Notes: a model not told the origin generated them from the letters alone. A stretch of 64,000 nt of DNA from Deuterostichococcus epilithicus (GCA_033439295.1 JAVTLE010000003.1:434001-498000); one strand, 5' to 3'; positions 43,901 to 55,800 are shown, numbered from the stretch's first letter. A program made the numbers and translations.

Positions 43901-44309
43901 ACGCACTGCCTAGGCATGGCGCCAGGTCTGCAAAGTCAGCTTTGCAGAGAATTTGCTCGGCCAGTTTCGACAGGGCCCATGCACCAGAGCATGGCAGATC
44001 CAAGAATGAGTAGCATTCAGGCAGGAAAGATAGGCATGATAGATGACGCACCTGCTGTGTGGTGGCAGTCACACGGGGTGTAGCAGAGGAGGCGTCAGCC
44101 TGGCTGCTGGGCATCGGAGCTTGCGCCACACCACCGGCGGCCACGCGGGGCGTGCTGCTGCGCTGGGGCCTCTCTCGCTTCACCTTGCCGCTGCCAGCGG
44201 CAGTGTTGTCAATGGCATCACTGGCACATGTCGTGGCAGCTGCTGGCTCCTCTGCCACCATCGAAAGAGCAAAGCTACCGGCAGACGCGGCAGGTGCCAT
44301 CATGGACAT
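40908..44309 (-). CDS. protein with three C-x2-C-x22-C-x2-C fingers
   Basis: ATG at 44309 opens a Ser/Ala-rich first exon (44309-44052). Exon 2 (43723-43572) carries CRKCNLAKAASAFQM and DGLQSYC; splicing to the next exon (acceptor near 43384) completes the finger as CRSC followed by KAERARERRSEKD. The second finger (CSRCRVAKPRGDFHRN...DGLQYQC-KAC) is in an exon about 43033-42794. An exon about 42600-42356 is basic (RPAAKRGRAVD). The third finger (CTKCQTVKAASEFWKNK, then STVDGLQWFCRQC) is split by an intron inside Lys. A basic tail (NLKDAARSRNAARRAAE) and a last exon (SRPAAGLKRAPKRIP to VVPTAPLS) end at 40908. All three fingers share x22 spacing, a Lys at +4, Phe at +9 and DGLQ. Similar fingers occur in phage and algal-virus HNH-associated proteins. 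Nucleic-acid binding is inferred. Confidence 0.7.
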
Positions 44310-46623
44310 TGAGGCACTGCGCTGTTGCCTGTTGGCACGACAAGGTCGTGAATCGACCTTCTGATGCCTGCTACGACGTGTGTTGGCAGCTTTTCCTTGT
44401 ATCTTTATGAGTCCCTGCTTGTGGCGCGCCTCCTTCGCTGGCCACCAAGACGTGCTCGCCAACTTTGCTGAGGGAATAAACGACGGCACCTGCACGCGAG
44501 ACACGGCACCTTGGGAATGGAGCGCGCTGCTCTTGCGGCTTTCGAGCCTCCGCCAACGTCATGGGGAACAATGTGTTTATCGGCTTCAGCGCGTCGTGGC
44601 TGAACTGACACGTGCTGGCAGGGCCGTTGCACAGAGTGCTGCCCTTGTGAACTAGCGTTAGGCTGGCGGGTCAGCGACGCAGCCGCCGACCAGACGAGCT
44701 CGGGGAGCGTGCAAGCAGGTCAACATAGCGGCGTAGCAGCCCGCAGCCGAATGGCGTCACCCCAGTGCGTCGCGCCTTGAAAAGCCCGCTACCCGCAGCC
44801 GCAACTTCTGGCGGGTTGGGCAGGGGTCATTGCAAGGGATCTTTGCCGACTCGTCTCCCGATCAGGTATTCGCAAGCCTGAAGCTCGTACGTCTGGGCGG
44901 CAGGAAGAACTGGCTTGCGGGACTTGTTTGGAGGATAGCTAGGACTGTCGGAAGGGCTTGCCTGAGGACGGGCAGAGCCGAGGCCCCGTGCCGCCGAATA
45001 GTTGACCCGCGGTCTGCGGTTCAACACCGAATCTCGTCGGTAGCCGGCTGGTTAACATGCATTCTGCATGTAAAGACCACCCTGGTATTCACGTCGACTC
45101 TCCGAGGGCGCAAACGAAACCCTGCATCGATGACAAATCGAACGGGTTTTAAGAACCGGGTCTCATCTCCCTGCTTGGCCTCTCCGAAGATCACAATACA
45201 CATTCGGAGACAGCTCTCGCGATTAATCACGAACATCGTCGCTTTCAGGGCGCGAGGGCCCAATGCTGGCCCATTTAGTTGGCAGCCACCGATCAATTTT
45301 TCGATCTCAGTCCAGATTCTGTAACGGCGACACATCTCATGCGCGGTTTGCATCGCACTTATGATACAAACTTTGAAACGAACGGATCTTGCAAAACGCA
45401 TGATGGAACCGCTGGTCGATTTACTGCTGCCAATCCTGCACCCCTCGTGTAGTGTCGTACACGCAACACCCGCCGTTACAGCTTGAGCTGGTTTGTCGGT
45501 TAATATATAGTGTTGAAAGAAAACCATTGCACACCAGACTTGAGGCGCGGATGCCGGCATAAAGTGGATGCAATGGCTAATACGCGCTGCTCGGTCCGAT
45601 CAAGACAGGCCCCGATTTCTTGCCATCCACCTGTGCTGGCCCGATCAGTACGCGCAGGGCTATAATCAGATCAGGAGGTATTCTGGAGCGTTGCCGTCAT
45701 CACCGAGGCGAAAGGTGCACGAGCAAGCTTTCAGGTTGACATGGACGTCCAGGGTGTTGTGAATGGCAGCAAGCGGGGGCCGCCAGTTTCAGGCCACGAC
45801 AGCATGTTCGAGCACGGCGATCAAAGCAAACACTTTCCCGCCCTCTTCTTTTCAGATCGGTGTAACTCTGTCTTCCAGTCTGCTACCAACAGCCATCGGC
45901 CGTCCCTCCGCAGCTAGGGCACTTATTCATCCCAGGCTTTCATCGTCAAGCAGTGTATCAGCCACCGCGTTATCAGCTCAGTGCATGCGTGACATCAATC
46001 GGAAGACCTGCTCCGCATCAGCAACCATCCGCTAGGATTATTCGAGGAGGTCACCAGCCAGCTGCCACTCCGCTGGCATGCAGTTGGCGGTGCAACAGGG
46101 AGGTCTCCCTGCGCTTCAGCGTCAACGCGCAGTACTAACGCCAGGTGCAATTAAGAACAGCTCATCCTGAATTTAGAGCACATGACCCCGCTCTGCATGC
46201 CTAGGATGAGCACACCCTTCGTGCATTGGTACAGCGGCAAACTCGACTATGCGAATCCCCAACGACGGATATGCATCGTACTGCCTCACACAGGGCCTCG
46301 CCCCGCGCCGCTTTATACAATGCCGCAGCTGCGCAGCCATACCATACACAGACGTCATGGGCCAGCCCTGGACGCCAGCAGCGATGCGACATCGCCGCTG
46401 CATGATGCCGACGCGGCGATGCCGGCGCAGCCCCGCTCCGGGTGCGTGGCCTCTTTAAGCTTGCCAATGCAGCGCAGTCCTTGCAATTTGCATCCAATCA
46501 CGCCGATCCGCCAGGGGTAAAGTGTGCAAGCGGGGCCACTCATGTGGCGGCGAGATCTTGACGCTTGGCTGCGACTCCATACGCAGGGCGACGGCTTCAA
46601 CGCCATCGGCCGACCGAGGGCAG
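44310..46623. other. unexplained AT-richer intergenic block
   Basis: The 2.3 kb between two divergent genes must hold both promoters and the first exon of the monooxygenase gene. From about 44.65 to 46.1 kb base composition is visibly less GC-biased than elsewhere, and Ala/Arg-rich shadow frames vanish. Frames at 44830-45324 (+) and 45021-45560 (-) lack recognisable motifs. A TATA-like TTAATATATAG lies near 45500. I see no terminal repeats, RNA gene or known transposon proteins. Confidence 0.4.
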
Positions 46624-49264
46624 GCGATTGTGGTGGGCGCCGGGCCGGCAGGCTGCGTGGCGGCCATGTTCCTGGCGCGGCAGGGCTTCCGCGTGAAAGT
46701 TTTGGAACGGCGCGGAGACCCGACGGCAGACTCGGACGCCGCTAGGAGCACCTTCATCATGGCGCTCATGCCGCGCGGCATCAACGCCCTGAAAGACGTG
46801 AGTGAGGTTTGAGATGCGATTCACCGAATTTGCATTGCGATGCCCGTCAACATGTGCGCACGTTCAGGCGTGAGGGTTTCGGCAATGGCGGTGATGTGCA
46901 TTTTGCGACGCAGGGTTGTTGTACAATCTTGCATCTGCTCGCAAAGCTGCAGCACGCGCCTGCTACATTCGAAAGATAACCAGTCTTGCCTACCCGAAGC
47001 CCTTCATTGCCAGGCTTCAAGCACATGTTGTTGCAGGGCATGCAGTGCGGCACTCGCGGCGGCCGAGCTGCCCCTCAAAGTCAGTCCAGCCTGTAGGCCA
47101 CATCCCGGCACGCCCACCAACCGCGCAAACACAGTGTGGTCTTGGGGCTGCAGCTGGACGTGCGGCTGCCGGACGGCAGCTGGCTGAACGGCCTGGCGCC
47201 AGCGAAAGGCGCCGTCATGCACGCCCTGGACGGCAAGCCGATGCTGCGCCCGCACCCGCCGGGCAACGTGACCGTGGAGCGCAACGCCCTGGCGAAGCAC
47301 CTGCTGATGGAGGCGCGGCGGCTGCACCCCAGCATCGACTTCCAGTTCGACGCCGCCATCCAGGTGTGTTAGGGTTAGTCAGGGCAAGGGCACCGCGGCA
47401 CCGACTGCTGGAGGTCTTGCTGTGGCCGAGCCCGATCAGCCGACTGCACAGGAGTCTTCCCTTTGGCAGCGGATCTTGCTGCGTCACACCGGCAGCTCCT
47501 CCAGCATGATGGCGCACGCCACAGGACACAGTGCAATCTGCAACCGCTGCGCTGCGTGCCGGCAGGGGTTCGACCTCCCATCCAGGACCGTCAGCCTCGG
47601 GCAGCAGAACGGCAGCAGCGGCGCTCCGGCGTCGCTGAAGTGGGACCTCTTGGTCGCGGCAGACGGCGCCGGCTCGCAGGCAAGCTGTGGGTCTTGTGCA
47701 CTGCTGGCTGCCGCAAGTGCACACCCCCAGTCATGCTTTGACTGCACGTGGCGTAGTCCCATTGAAACACGCTTTTCGACCTGCTGCCCTCGTGACGTCA
47801 TTTGCAGCAGGCTCGCACAGCGCTGCGTGTGGGCAGCAGGACGCGCGCTCGTTTATGGCTTCCCTGCCCGCCGCCTCAGCGCTTGCCAGCTCACCTGAAC
47901 CCTGAGACCCCCCCTCTGCCGTAGGTGCGTGATGCGGTGGTGGCGCAGGAGCCGAAGTTCACTGCCAGCCGGGAGCTGTGCGACTGGGACTACTTCGTCA
48001 TCAGGGACCTGCCGCCGGCTGACATCGATCCCAAAGGTGGGTGGTGCGTCTGTGTGTGCTGCAGGTCAGGCAGGGTGGACGTCACTGTCTTGACCTTAGA
48101 ACCGAGGAGGGTAGCTCGTGGGCGCCATGCATCGTGCACTCCACTGTGCTATGCGCCCTGCGATTGCGCAGCTGGAAAGCGCCCCTTCTGCGGCTGCCCA
48201 GACAGTCCCTCTGAAGCGGCTGTATCGTGGTGCACAACAACCAGACAGCAAACATGTGCTGACTCCACAAATCTCGGCATCCTGCACAGACGACCGGCCG
48301 GGCGAGTGCGGCCGCTATGTGCACATGTTCATGGCAAAGGGCGCGGACGGTCTGCGGCAGCCGGTGCAGGGCTTGGGCGCCTACGTGCACGAGGACGGCA
48401 CCTTCAGCTCGGCGCTGCAGCTGCAGCGCGGCTTCCGGCCGCCGGCCGAGGCCGCCGCCTGGGAGGCGACTCTCAGGGAGGCGCTGCCGCACGCGCCTGA
48501 GGCACGTCTCCGGGCTGAATTGAGTGGGCAGCGACGCTGGTACACGGTCACGGAGGAAGCCGTCTTGCGCTGCGGCCGCCCGGTTCCCACGGACAAATCT
48601 GATGCCTGCCCTGTGGCGCCGCACATGTGTATGAACAGCCACAGGTGACACAGGTCTGTGGAGGGTCGAGCCTGCCAGCTCGAACCCCCTTCTGGCAAGC
48701 AGGCTCTGACGGTGCTGCCGCCCTGCCAGCAGGCGTGGGTCAAACTCGCCGCGGAGCAGACAGCCGGCCAGCAGCCGCGCAGCTGGGGGTCCACAGTCAC
48801 TTGCAGGTGCGCCACTTGCTGCGTGAGCTCTGCCGCAAGCTTGGGGCATTGAAACCCCGACATCTGTAGCTGGCTGTGCGCCAGCCGGTAAAGCTCGGGC
48901 ACCTGGCCACAGGCGCTGCTGACGACCAACAGCCGTGAGTGTCTGCAGGCAGCTGGTTCGCGTCTCGCACAACGTCTGTAAATGTATGTCAGTTTCAAAC
49001 TTCTGCTGCCGGCAGCCGCCTGGCAGTGCCGTGGGCAAGCGCCGCGCCGGTGGGCGACATGGCCACAAGCACTTTGCGCCGCGCTGCACCGCATGATGCC
49101 AGCAGTTACACTGAGGCGCACTGTGTCACCTGCAGCCACTTGGCGGTGCCGTGGGCAGGCGTCGCGCTGGTGGGTGACGCGGGGCACGGCGTCACCCCCA
49201 ACCTGGGCCAGGGCTGCAACGCTGCCCTGGAGACAGTCGCCATGCTGGACCGGGTGCGGCTTTG

Positions 49265-49306
<42 letters not shown>

Positions 49307-50143
49307 GCTGCAGAGCTTCGCAAGTTTAGCGGACTTGCCGCTGATTGACACGAGATTCAAAGCTGGTTCATTGGGGCCAAGTGCGGCAGACCTGAAATCG
49401 GCGTGCCTGTGGCCTGCCGCCGTCGCATCCACCTGAGCTGGTGCAGAGGTGAGCTGCCTGACATCACTTCTTGCTGACGCAGGTACTGACGGTGAACTCA
49501 AAGGACCTGCCGTTTGCGCTGGCCGAGTTCGATCGCGTGCGCAAGCCCGACATGCAGGCGCTGCGCTACCTGGACTCCATCTCCGGGCGCATCTGGGGCG
49601 GTGGTGCGCGGCCGAGACTCTGCAGCTGCTGAATCCAGCCCACACACTGTGTCTGTCGACTCGGCGATTCACGCTGCACCTCATGTGCAGCGGCTGATGC
49701 GCTCCCTGCGGGTCTGCCAGCCCCTTGTTTGCCTACCATGTCCATGCTGCTGACCCGTGCACGTGTCGGGCGCAGGCAAGTCGAGGGGTGTGTTTGACGT
49801 CAACTGGGCGTTCCTCGCGACGCTGGCCAACATCTGGGTGTCCGGGACACTCAACAAGATAGCGCCGCGGCTGTGGGACCCGCCCGCCATGCTGAACGGC
49901 TTCACCCGAAAGGTTTGTGATCTCGAATCCATCTGCTAGCGTCGGATCGGCTGCCTTCTGGCTGAGCAAAGTGTGGTTAATTTCACGCGCGCTCCAGGCC
50001 ATCTTTTTTGTTCTTTTGTGCAGACCACAGAGTACAGCTACATCGTGTGGTGTCGCCGGCGGGACCTGGGCATCCTCGCCTGCTTCTGCATAGCGGTCCT
50101 CGTCCTGGGCATTGAGGCGGTCGGCTGGCTGGTCGCCGCCTGA
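46624..50143 (+). CDS. kynurenine 3-monooxygenase-like FAD monooxygenase with C-terminal membrane helix
   Basis: Class A flavoprotein monooxygenase of the KMO type, which hydroxylates L-kynurenine using NADPH and O2 in organisms with that pathway. Exons: 46624-46797 with the FAD-binding VVGAGPAGCVAAMFLARQGF; 47154-47363 (NVTVERNALAKHLLMEARRL); 47566-47679 (KWDLLVAADGAGSQ, the DG motif); 47925-48036; 48290 to about 48500; 48733-48806; 49136-49253 with VALVGDAGHGVTPNLGQGCN, the GD motif; 49483 to about 49590; an exon with NWAFLATLANIWVSGTLNKI; and a last exon ending with the helix ILACFCIAVLVLGIEAVGWL and TGA at 50143. Two introns appear to use GC donors (after 47679 and about 48500). The first exon and ATG are not found. 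Substrate is unproved: plant KMO-like proteins exist outside a kynurenine pathway. Confidence 0.8.
49016..49059 (+). repeat. ghost copy of the KMO-like exon at 49136
   Basis: Exactly 120 bp upstream of the real exon, GGCAGTGCCGTGGGCA and GTGGGCGAC repeat its first about 45 bases, preceded by a preserved GCAG acceptor. The copy then diverges and would lose the GDAGH motif. Confidence 0.9.
49268..49303. repeat. (GCT)12 tract just inside an intron
   Basis: Twelve GCT units begin 15 bases after the donor at 49254 of the KMO-like gene. Confidence 0.9.
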
Positions 50144-50686
50144 TGGAATGGTGATGTGCACGGATGCGAGAGGGTGGTCATGGCACAGCGTTTGCGCGTT
50201 TTGGGGCCGCCTTGCACTTTTTGGGGAGTGACCATCGTGTGGAGAGGGAAGGGGTGAAGTGCAGCAACATATGCGCTGCATGAGCGAGCCCAGATCGCAG
50301 AGGCAGAATGCTCAGGGCTTGTACAATAAGATTTCTCAGACTTCTGCCCAGCTGTTAGCAGCCTGGATGGCTTATGCGGCATCTTGCTCCTGCTGCTTGC
50401 CATCAGCCGCCGCATTTTACCGTTGTGCAGACCGCCATGATTGACAGCTGTTCATCATTGTCGACGCAATTGATCGAGATTGAACAATTGGACCCTGCTC
50501 CTTGGAAAGCAGTGCCAGAAATACCCTACTACGTTAGAGCAGAACCGCAAGGACAGTCTTTAAAAATGGTGGCAACGTCTCTGGGCGTCCAGTGGGTATC
50601 CTCCCGGCCAATTGCGACTTGCCGAGCGGTGGCCAACGCACCGCAAAGACGATCGAAGTGTGTGCAGTCGTACTGAACAGACGTGC
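50144..50686. other. convergent 3' intergenic region
   Basis: Lies between the KMO-like stop and the O-methyltransferase stop. No gene or element seen. Confidence 0.4.
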
Positions 50687-52471
50687 TCATCTCTTCCTCG
50701 CCACTGTGATGCCGTCACTGTTGCTCAGCATCGCCACATCCACCCTGCAGTATGAATGGCACACGCCACACACTTCACTGCTTGGAAGGTGCTTCTCCCC
50801 CGTTGGCGCCAGCTTCGCAAGCTTCATTTATGGAGATGTGGCAGTCATTCATATCTGATACTTCCAGCACTCGAAGCGCAGCTGTCACCTCTCGTCGTTG
50901 TAGATCTTGTCATTTAGCTCGCGGATGGCCACGGTGTCGGCATCTTGCTTGGTGTCATCAATTACGGCGCCATGCCACAGTACATTGTCTACCTGCAGAC
51001 ACGATGTGCATATCAAGATTGCCGTATGGGGAATCGCAAGGACTGTTCCATGCAGATAACAACAAGGAATGCATGCCCGTCCCCAGATTCTCGAATGGCA
51101 TGCTGGCAATTCCATGCGCTGCCTGACTGCGCAACCCTGGGATGCAATCTCCCAGGCTGCAGGCGCACAGGCCAGGCAGCGTTTGCGGAGACAACAGAGA
51201 CCAGCGGCGCACCGCGATGACGCCGCCGGGCCGGAGCAGGGCCAGGCACAGCTCGTAGTATGTGTCATAGGAGTCCTTATCCGCATCAATGAAGGCCATG
51301 TCGAAGCTGCCCTGCTGTCCGTCCTGCAGCCGGTGCCAGTGCTTCGCTTCGTCAGTAGGCTAGCTAACTTTGCTGACTGCCACGATTTGGTGCAACCATT
51401 TGTGCCATGCATGCCGCAGCAGGTGGCCGTGGAGTTTTGTCAAAGTTATACTATGAATTTGCATTGTCGACTGACACTAGGCCGAGGAGACAGCAACCTG
51501 ATGCACAGTGGCACCTGCGAATAAGCATTAAAAACCTGCAGGCAACAAGCCGAGACACAGGGGCCCCCACCTTCAAGAGAGCTGACAGCGTGTCAGCGGC
51601 TGGAGCAATGCGCAGGTCGACCTTGTCCGCCACGCCGGCAGCCTCCCAGTGCGGCTTGCCTGCAAGCAGTATGCATGCCCCCAAGTCTTGAGTGTTGTCG
51701 TGCCAGCTGGCTTGGCTCTCGTTGTGTCCTGAGTGCTGCGGTGTGCAGGGTTGTGTGGAGCCTTGTGTGGCGCTGATGCACAGTAGCAAGGAGCCTGGCA
51801 GCGCAGCACCCACCAACTGACGTGAACTCTGTGGAGATGTCGCACGCGATGAGCTTGCCATCCTCCGGCAGCGCGAGCGCCATGCCCAACGCCGTGTAAC
51901 CTGCATGAAAATGCAGATGCGACGTCGCTGCAGAACCGGTCCGGTTGTCATGAAAGATGCATGCGATGCGATCTCAAACTGCAGCGGACCAATTTGCAGG
52001 TTCAAAACTCGTGCCAGCCTGCGCGCGTACTTTGAGGGGCATGTATGTGCATCTGTATCAACCCATGCCTGTAAAGACGCCAATCTCGAGGATTTTGCGG
52101 GCGCCAGTCAGCTTGGCCAGCATCTGCAGAATTGCGATGCTGTCGGGTGGTGACACCATGCCGGCCCGCGGGTGCTGCAGGGACACCTGTGCAGCAGTAA
52201 GATGCAGCGTGCTGAACACATGCGCATCGCCGCCGCCGCCGCACATGCACCAAAACCAAGAAGCAGCAGCACAAGCTATGTCCCGTGAACATCTAGCATT
52301 GAGAGTCGCGCATGCTGTATCGTGGGCCACACAGCCAAGCGATGTGGAACGTCGCTTCCACACCTTCTGCAGCTTCTCCAGTTCGGCATGGCTGCGCACT
52401 GAATGTGCCACCATATACTCGTAGACGGGGCCGCTGCGCTTCGAGTCAATGATCTCCTGAGCTGACGACAT
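50687..52471 (-). CDS. class I (CCoAOMT-type) O-methyltransferase
   Basis: SAM- and divalent-metal-dependent O-methyltransferase of the caffeoyl-CoA/catechol type. ATG at 52471; exon 1 (52471-52364) reads [20 protein letters not shown] and ends at a GTG donor. Later exons: [20 protein letters not shown] with the SAM loop [69 protein letters not shown] (first metal site, FIDADK) with [24 protein letters not shown] (metal-binding DN); and a short last exon that completes NDER to [18 protein letters not shown], stop 50689-50687. Full-length for the family, about 230 residues. No targeting peptide is evident. The actual acceptor substrate cannot be told; algae and cyanobacteria have such enzymes with broad catechol specificity. 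It is convergent with the KMO-like gene and divergent from the SNF2 gene. Confidence 0.88.
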
Positions 52472-52893
52472 GATGCTTCGCAGTCCCAAGCAAACGGAAC
52501 TTTTATCAACAAGGTGCCTGCACACAACTTTGGTGAAGCAGTCGCAGCGAGTGGAGACGCGGGGCAACTTGCAATGACAGAACAAGTACAGCCAGACAGA
52601 AAGAAGGGCAGAGAGAGCGAAGTAAGCACTTGCAACCTGTCGCACGTACCATCTGCACGTGCCCGTGCTGTGCGTGCTGCCCCCAAGCATTGCCCACAGG
52701 TCAAAGTATACATCAAGAGCGCACAGCAGACGCTGCGTTCGAATCTCTGGAGCAGCAAGCTACCCTCATTCAGAGATGACAGATCGCCTTGTACAGCTGC
52801 CGCGTGCAAAGAGCACGCTTTCGTTTCCTCGTTGCGGGTCAGACAAGTGAGCAGTGTACCTGCTTCGGGCTTCTCCAAGGTCAGGAGAAGCAG
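52472..52893. promoter_or_regulatory. divergent promoter region, O-methyltransferase and SNF2 gene
   Basis: About 420 bp between the O-methyltransferase ATG and the first supported SNF2-gene codon. A 5' exon of the SNF2 gene may lie here. Confidence 0.35.
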
Positions 52894-55800
52894 ATGCAGC
52901 AGTTGCAGCAGTTGCAGCGCCAGGAGCAGCTGCTCCGGCTGCAGCATCGGCAGGACAAGGATGAGCTGCGAAAGGAGTTCTCGCTCCGAAAATGGGAGCT
53001 CGAGCAGCGATTCAGGCGTGACATGGACGCCATCGAGCTCTCAAAGCTGAGCCTTTCCATCGCAGCCTTGGGCGCCGGCGGCCAGCGGCACCTCACTGCA
53101 GCGGCGGTGCCCGCGGCGCTGCCTGCTCCCATCCCCAGCCCGTCCCGCTTCGACACGGAGCCAGCCAGCCCGCCGGCGGCAGCAGGCCCCTCCCGCTCTA
53201 CGTCGGCGTCCTTAAGTCGCAGCCGGACTGCGCAAGGCATCTCAGCCGCGCCCGGCGGCGCCGGCACAGGTGCCGATGATGCCATCTCGCCAGCAGTGTC
53301 CCAGGACCTGGCGACAGAGGCAGATTCCGACGATGAACCCGATGCCGCCATCTCCGGACTCAGCGCAGGCGGCAAGGACGAGCTCGATGCGGCGCAGAGC
53401 CAGCTGGATGCGCTGCAACAGCCCGGCGTCACCCAGCCCAGCCAGCGGGCGTCAGCCACTCAGCAGGCAGTGGTCAGCGACCAGGCAGCCAGTCAGCAGG
53501 CGGCGGACAGCCAGCGAGCGGTGCCTGCCGACCAGGCAGCCAGTCAGCAGGCCATGCCCAGCAACCAGACGGCCAGTCACCAGGCGGCGGCCAATGGGCA
53601 ATTGGATGGCCAGCTACTGCAGCCCAGCCAGCACGAGCAGGTATTTCAGCCTGGCGGCGATGCTGCCAGCCCTGGCGCGGCGCAGCCAGCGGCGCCTGAC
53701 AATGCCACTGGCGCTGCCGAGCGAGCAGACGGTGCACCAGCAGAACCAGCAATGCCTGCCAAACCGCAGTCAATGGCTGCAGCAGCAATGGCAGCGGCAG
53801 AGGACGCAGCGGCAGCTTCAGCAACGGTGCCTGACAGCGCTGCAGCGGCGGCTGCAGACGGCACTGGCGCTGCCACGCCATCGCCTGTCTCCGCTGGCGC
53901 ACAGGCGTCTCCAAACCCCGAGCCAAAGCCTGCCCGGAAGCGGTTGCAGCTGTGCCCGCTGGCCCTGACAGACATTGCAGCGCGCTCGACTCCAGCCGCA
54001 CCAGCTGCCGCTCCAGCCAGCTCACCGGCGGACGGCTCGCCGGCGGGAGCAGACGAGGCCGCAAACAGCGGCGAGGCGGATGCGGCAGATGGCGGTGCTG
54101 CGGAGGCGGCAGGGGCTGCGATGGCTCCGGGCCAGCGTGCGATCGGTCAGCGGACAGACCAGTACTTCATGGCCTACGGCGGCAAGCGCAGGCAGCTGCT
54201 GACCGACATGCCGGAGCTGGGTTGGCCACGCGCCGAGCAGGGCGTCCACCGCAGGCAGGCCTTGTGCTTGTGCATGAAAGCTTTCTAACTGCATGCAAGG
54301 ACATCAACCATCTCCATGTCGTTGCCGCGGTACATGCAATGAGCAGGTGAGAACCGCAGCGGAACCTCGACCTGCAACCACAGTTGCCATGCCAGCGACG
54401 CATTGCAGAGTGCCGTACCTTCACATGTGTCAGCAAGGCATCACCACAGCACAAACGCTGGACACCTGCGCAGGTGGAAGGATTGCGGGTCGCTGCTGCA
54501 GCCGCCGCCGCGCGACTGGCCGGCCGCGCTCGGCTGTCGCCACTTCCGCGCCTTCCAGCAGCGGCACGCCCGCGCCTTCCAGCTGCACCGCCTGGAGCGC
54601 ATGCGCGGCGAGGCAGCAGCAGCAGGTGCTGCATGTTTAGATAAATCATCGCTTGATCGCAGGCCTTGCTTGTATCGACTGGTTGGACTTGGAAGTACAG
54701 GCAGGAATGTTCTGTTGTTCCAAAGCACAGCTGAGGTCAATTACAGTCAGCATAGCAGCTGCAGCGACTGTGCGGTGTTTGACACACGTGCCCCGCTCCG
54801 GTGATCGCAGGACCAGAACCAGAAATGGCACCGGAGTCGGAGCCGCAGGCCAACGTGGACGACTTCGGCGTGCACAGCAACCTGGACGGCATCGCCGACG
54901 GCGATGCCGGCCCCGAGGCGTCGGAGGAGTCGCTGCCGCCATTCGGACAGCACGATGATGACTTCACCGACTCCGAGTCCGAGGTGCGCTGCGAATCTGC
55001 TGGCTATCTTGTTGCATTCAGCTTGTTTCGGAGACCACCTTGCCTCTGGCATGCATTGCAGCGCCTCTGTTTACTGGCGTCATAACCATCAATGCATACC
55101 TACACTGGCATGCCCTGCCTTGTCTCATCGCCGCCAATAGTTTCTCCATGGCTAGCGGCTGTAAGTCCCGAAACGTGGTCACCTTGCAACCCTGCTGAAC
55201 CCTGATCCCAGCTATCATGTTCGTCCATACACACAGGCGAACAGCGGCGATGCCGGTGCTGGGCGCGCCCGCTCGCAGCGGCGGAAGCGCCTGGCGGACG
55301 ATGCTTCGGAGCAGGAGGAAGAGGAAGACATCTCGGGCATGGACTACTCTGACCTGGAGAGCGAGCTGGCGACAGAGGCCACGTCGCCGCTGCCGCCTGG
55401 TCACGCCGTCAGCCAGCTGGAGGTGCGATGCTTGTCGGCTTTGAAGATAGCTCGCTGAGCCACTTAATGTCCGAGCAGCTCTGGAAGGGTTTGAAAACGA
55501 CCTCTAGAAGTGTCCAGGGCTGTCCAGATGCCCGGGGACTCTTTTCGCCATGCAATCAGTGACGTTCACAGCACCACGGTGCACCATTTGTTTGCGGGAC
55601 ATCAGCTGCAGTGCTGGGCGTGGGAGGTGCCTGGCGGGGTTGCCGTGTGACCAAGCACGCATGTAGGCTGCAACATGAAAGTAATGACACGCCAACTTGT
55701 GAATGCCATGCCACTTTCCCACAGGTGCTGGGACTGGGCAGCCGGAATCCGGACGCACGATGCGACCTGCTGGCCGCATTTGGGGCTAGCGCTGGCTCCT

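Noticed and set aside
45021-45560. 179-codon minus-strand frame in the AT-richer block
   Set aside because: It overlaps a 164-codon plus-strand frame, has no recognisable motif and no clear start context; left as unexplained.
50687-51691. Plus-strand frames opposite the O-methyltransferase
   Set aside because: The minus-strand exons reproduce the full CCoAOMT-type domain order.
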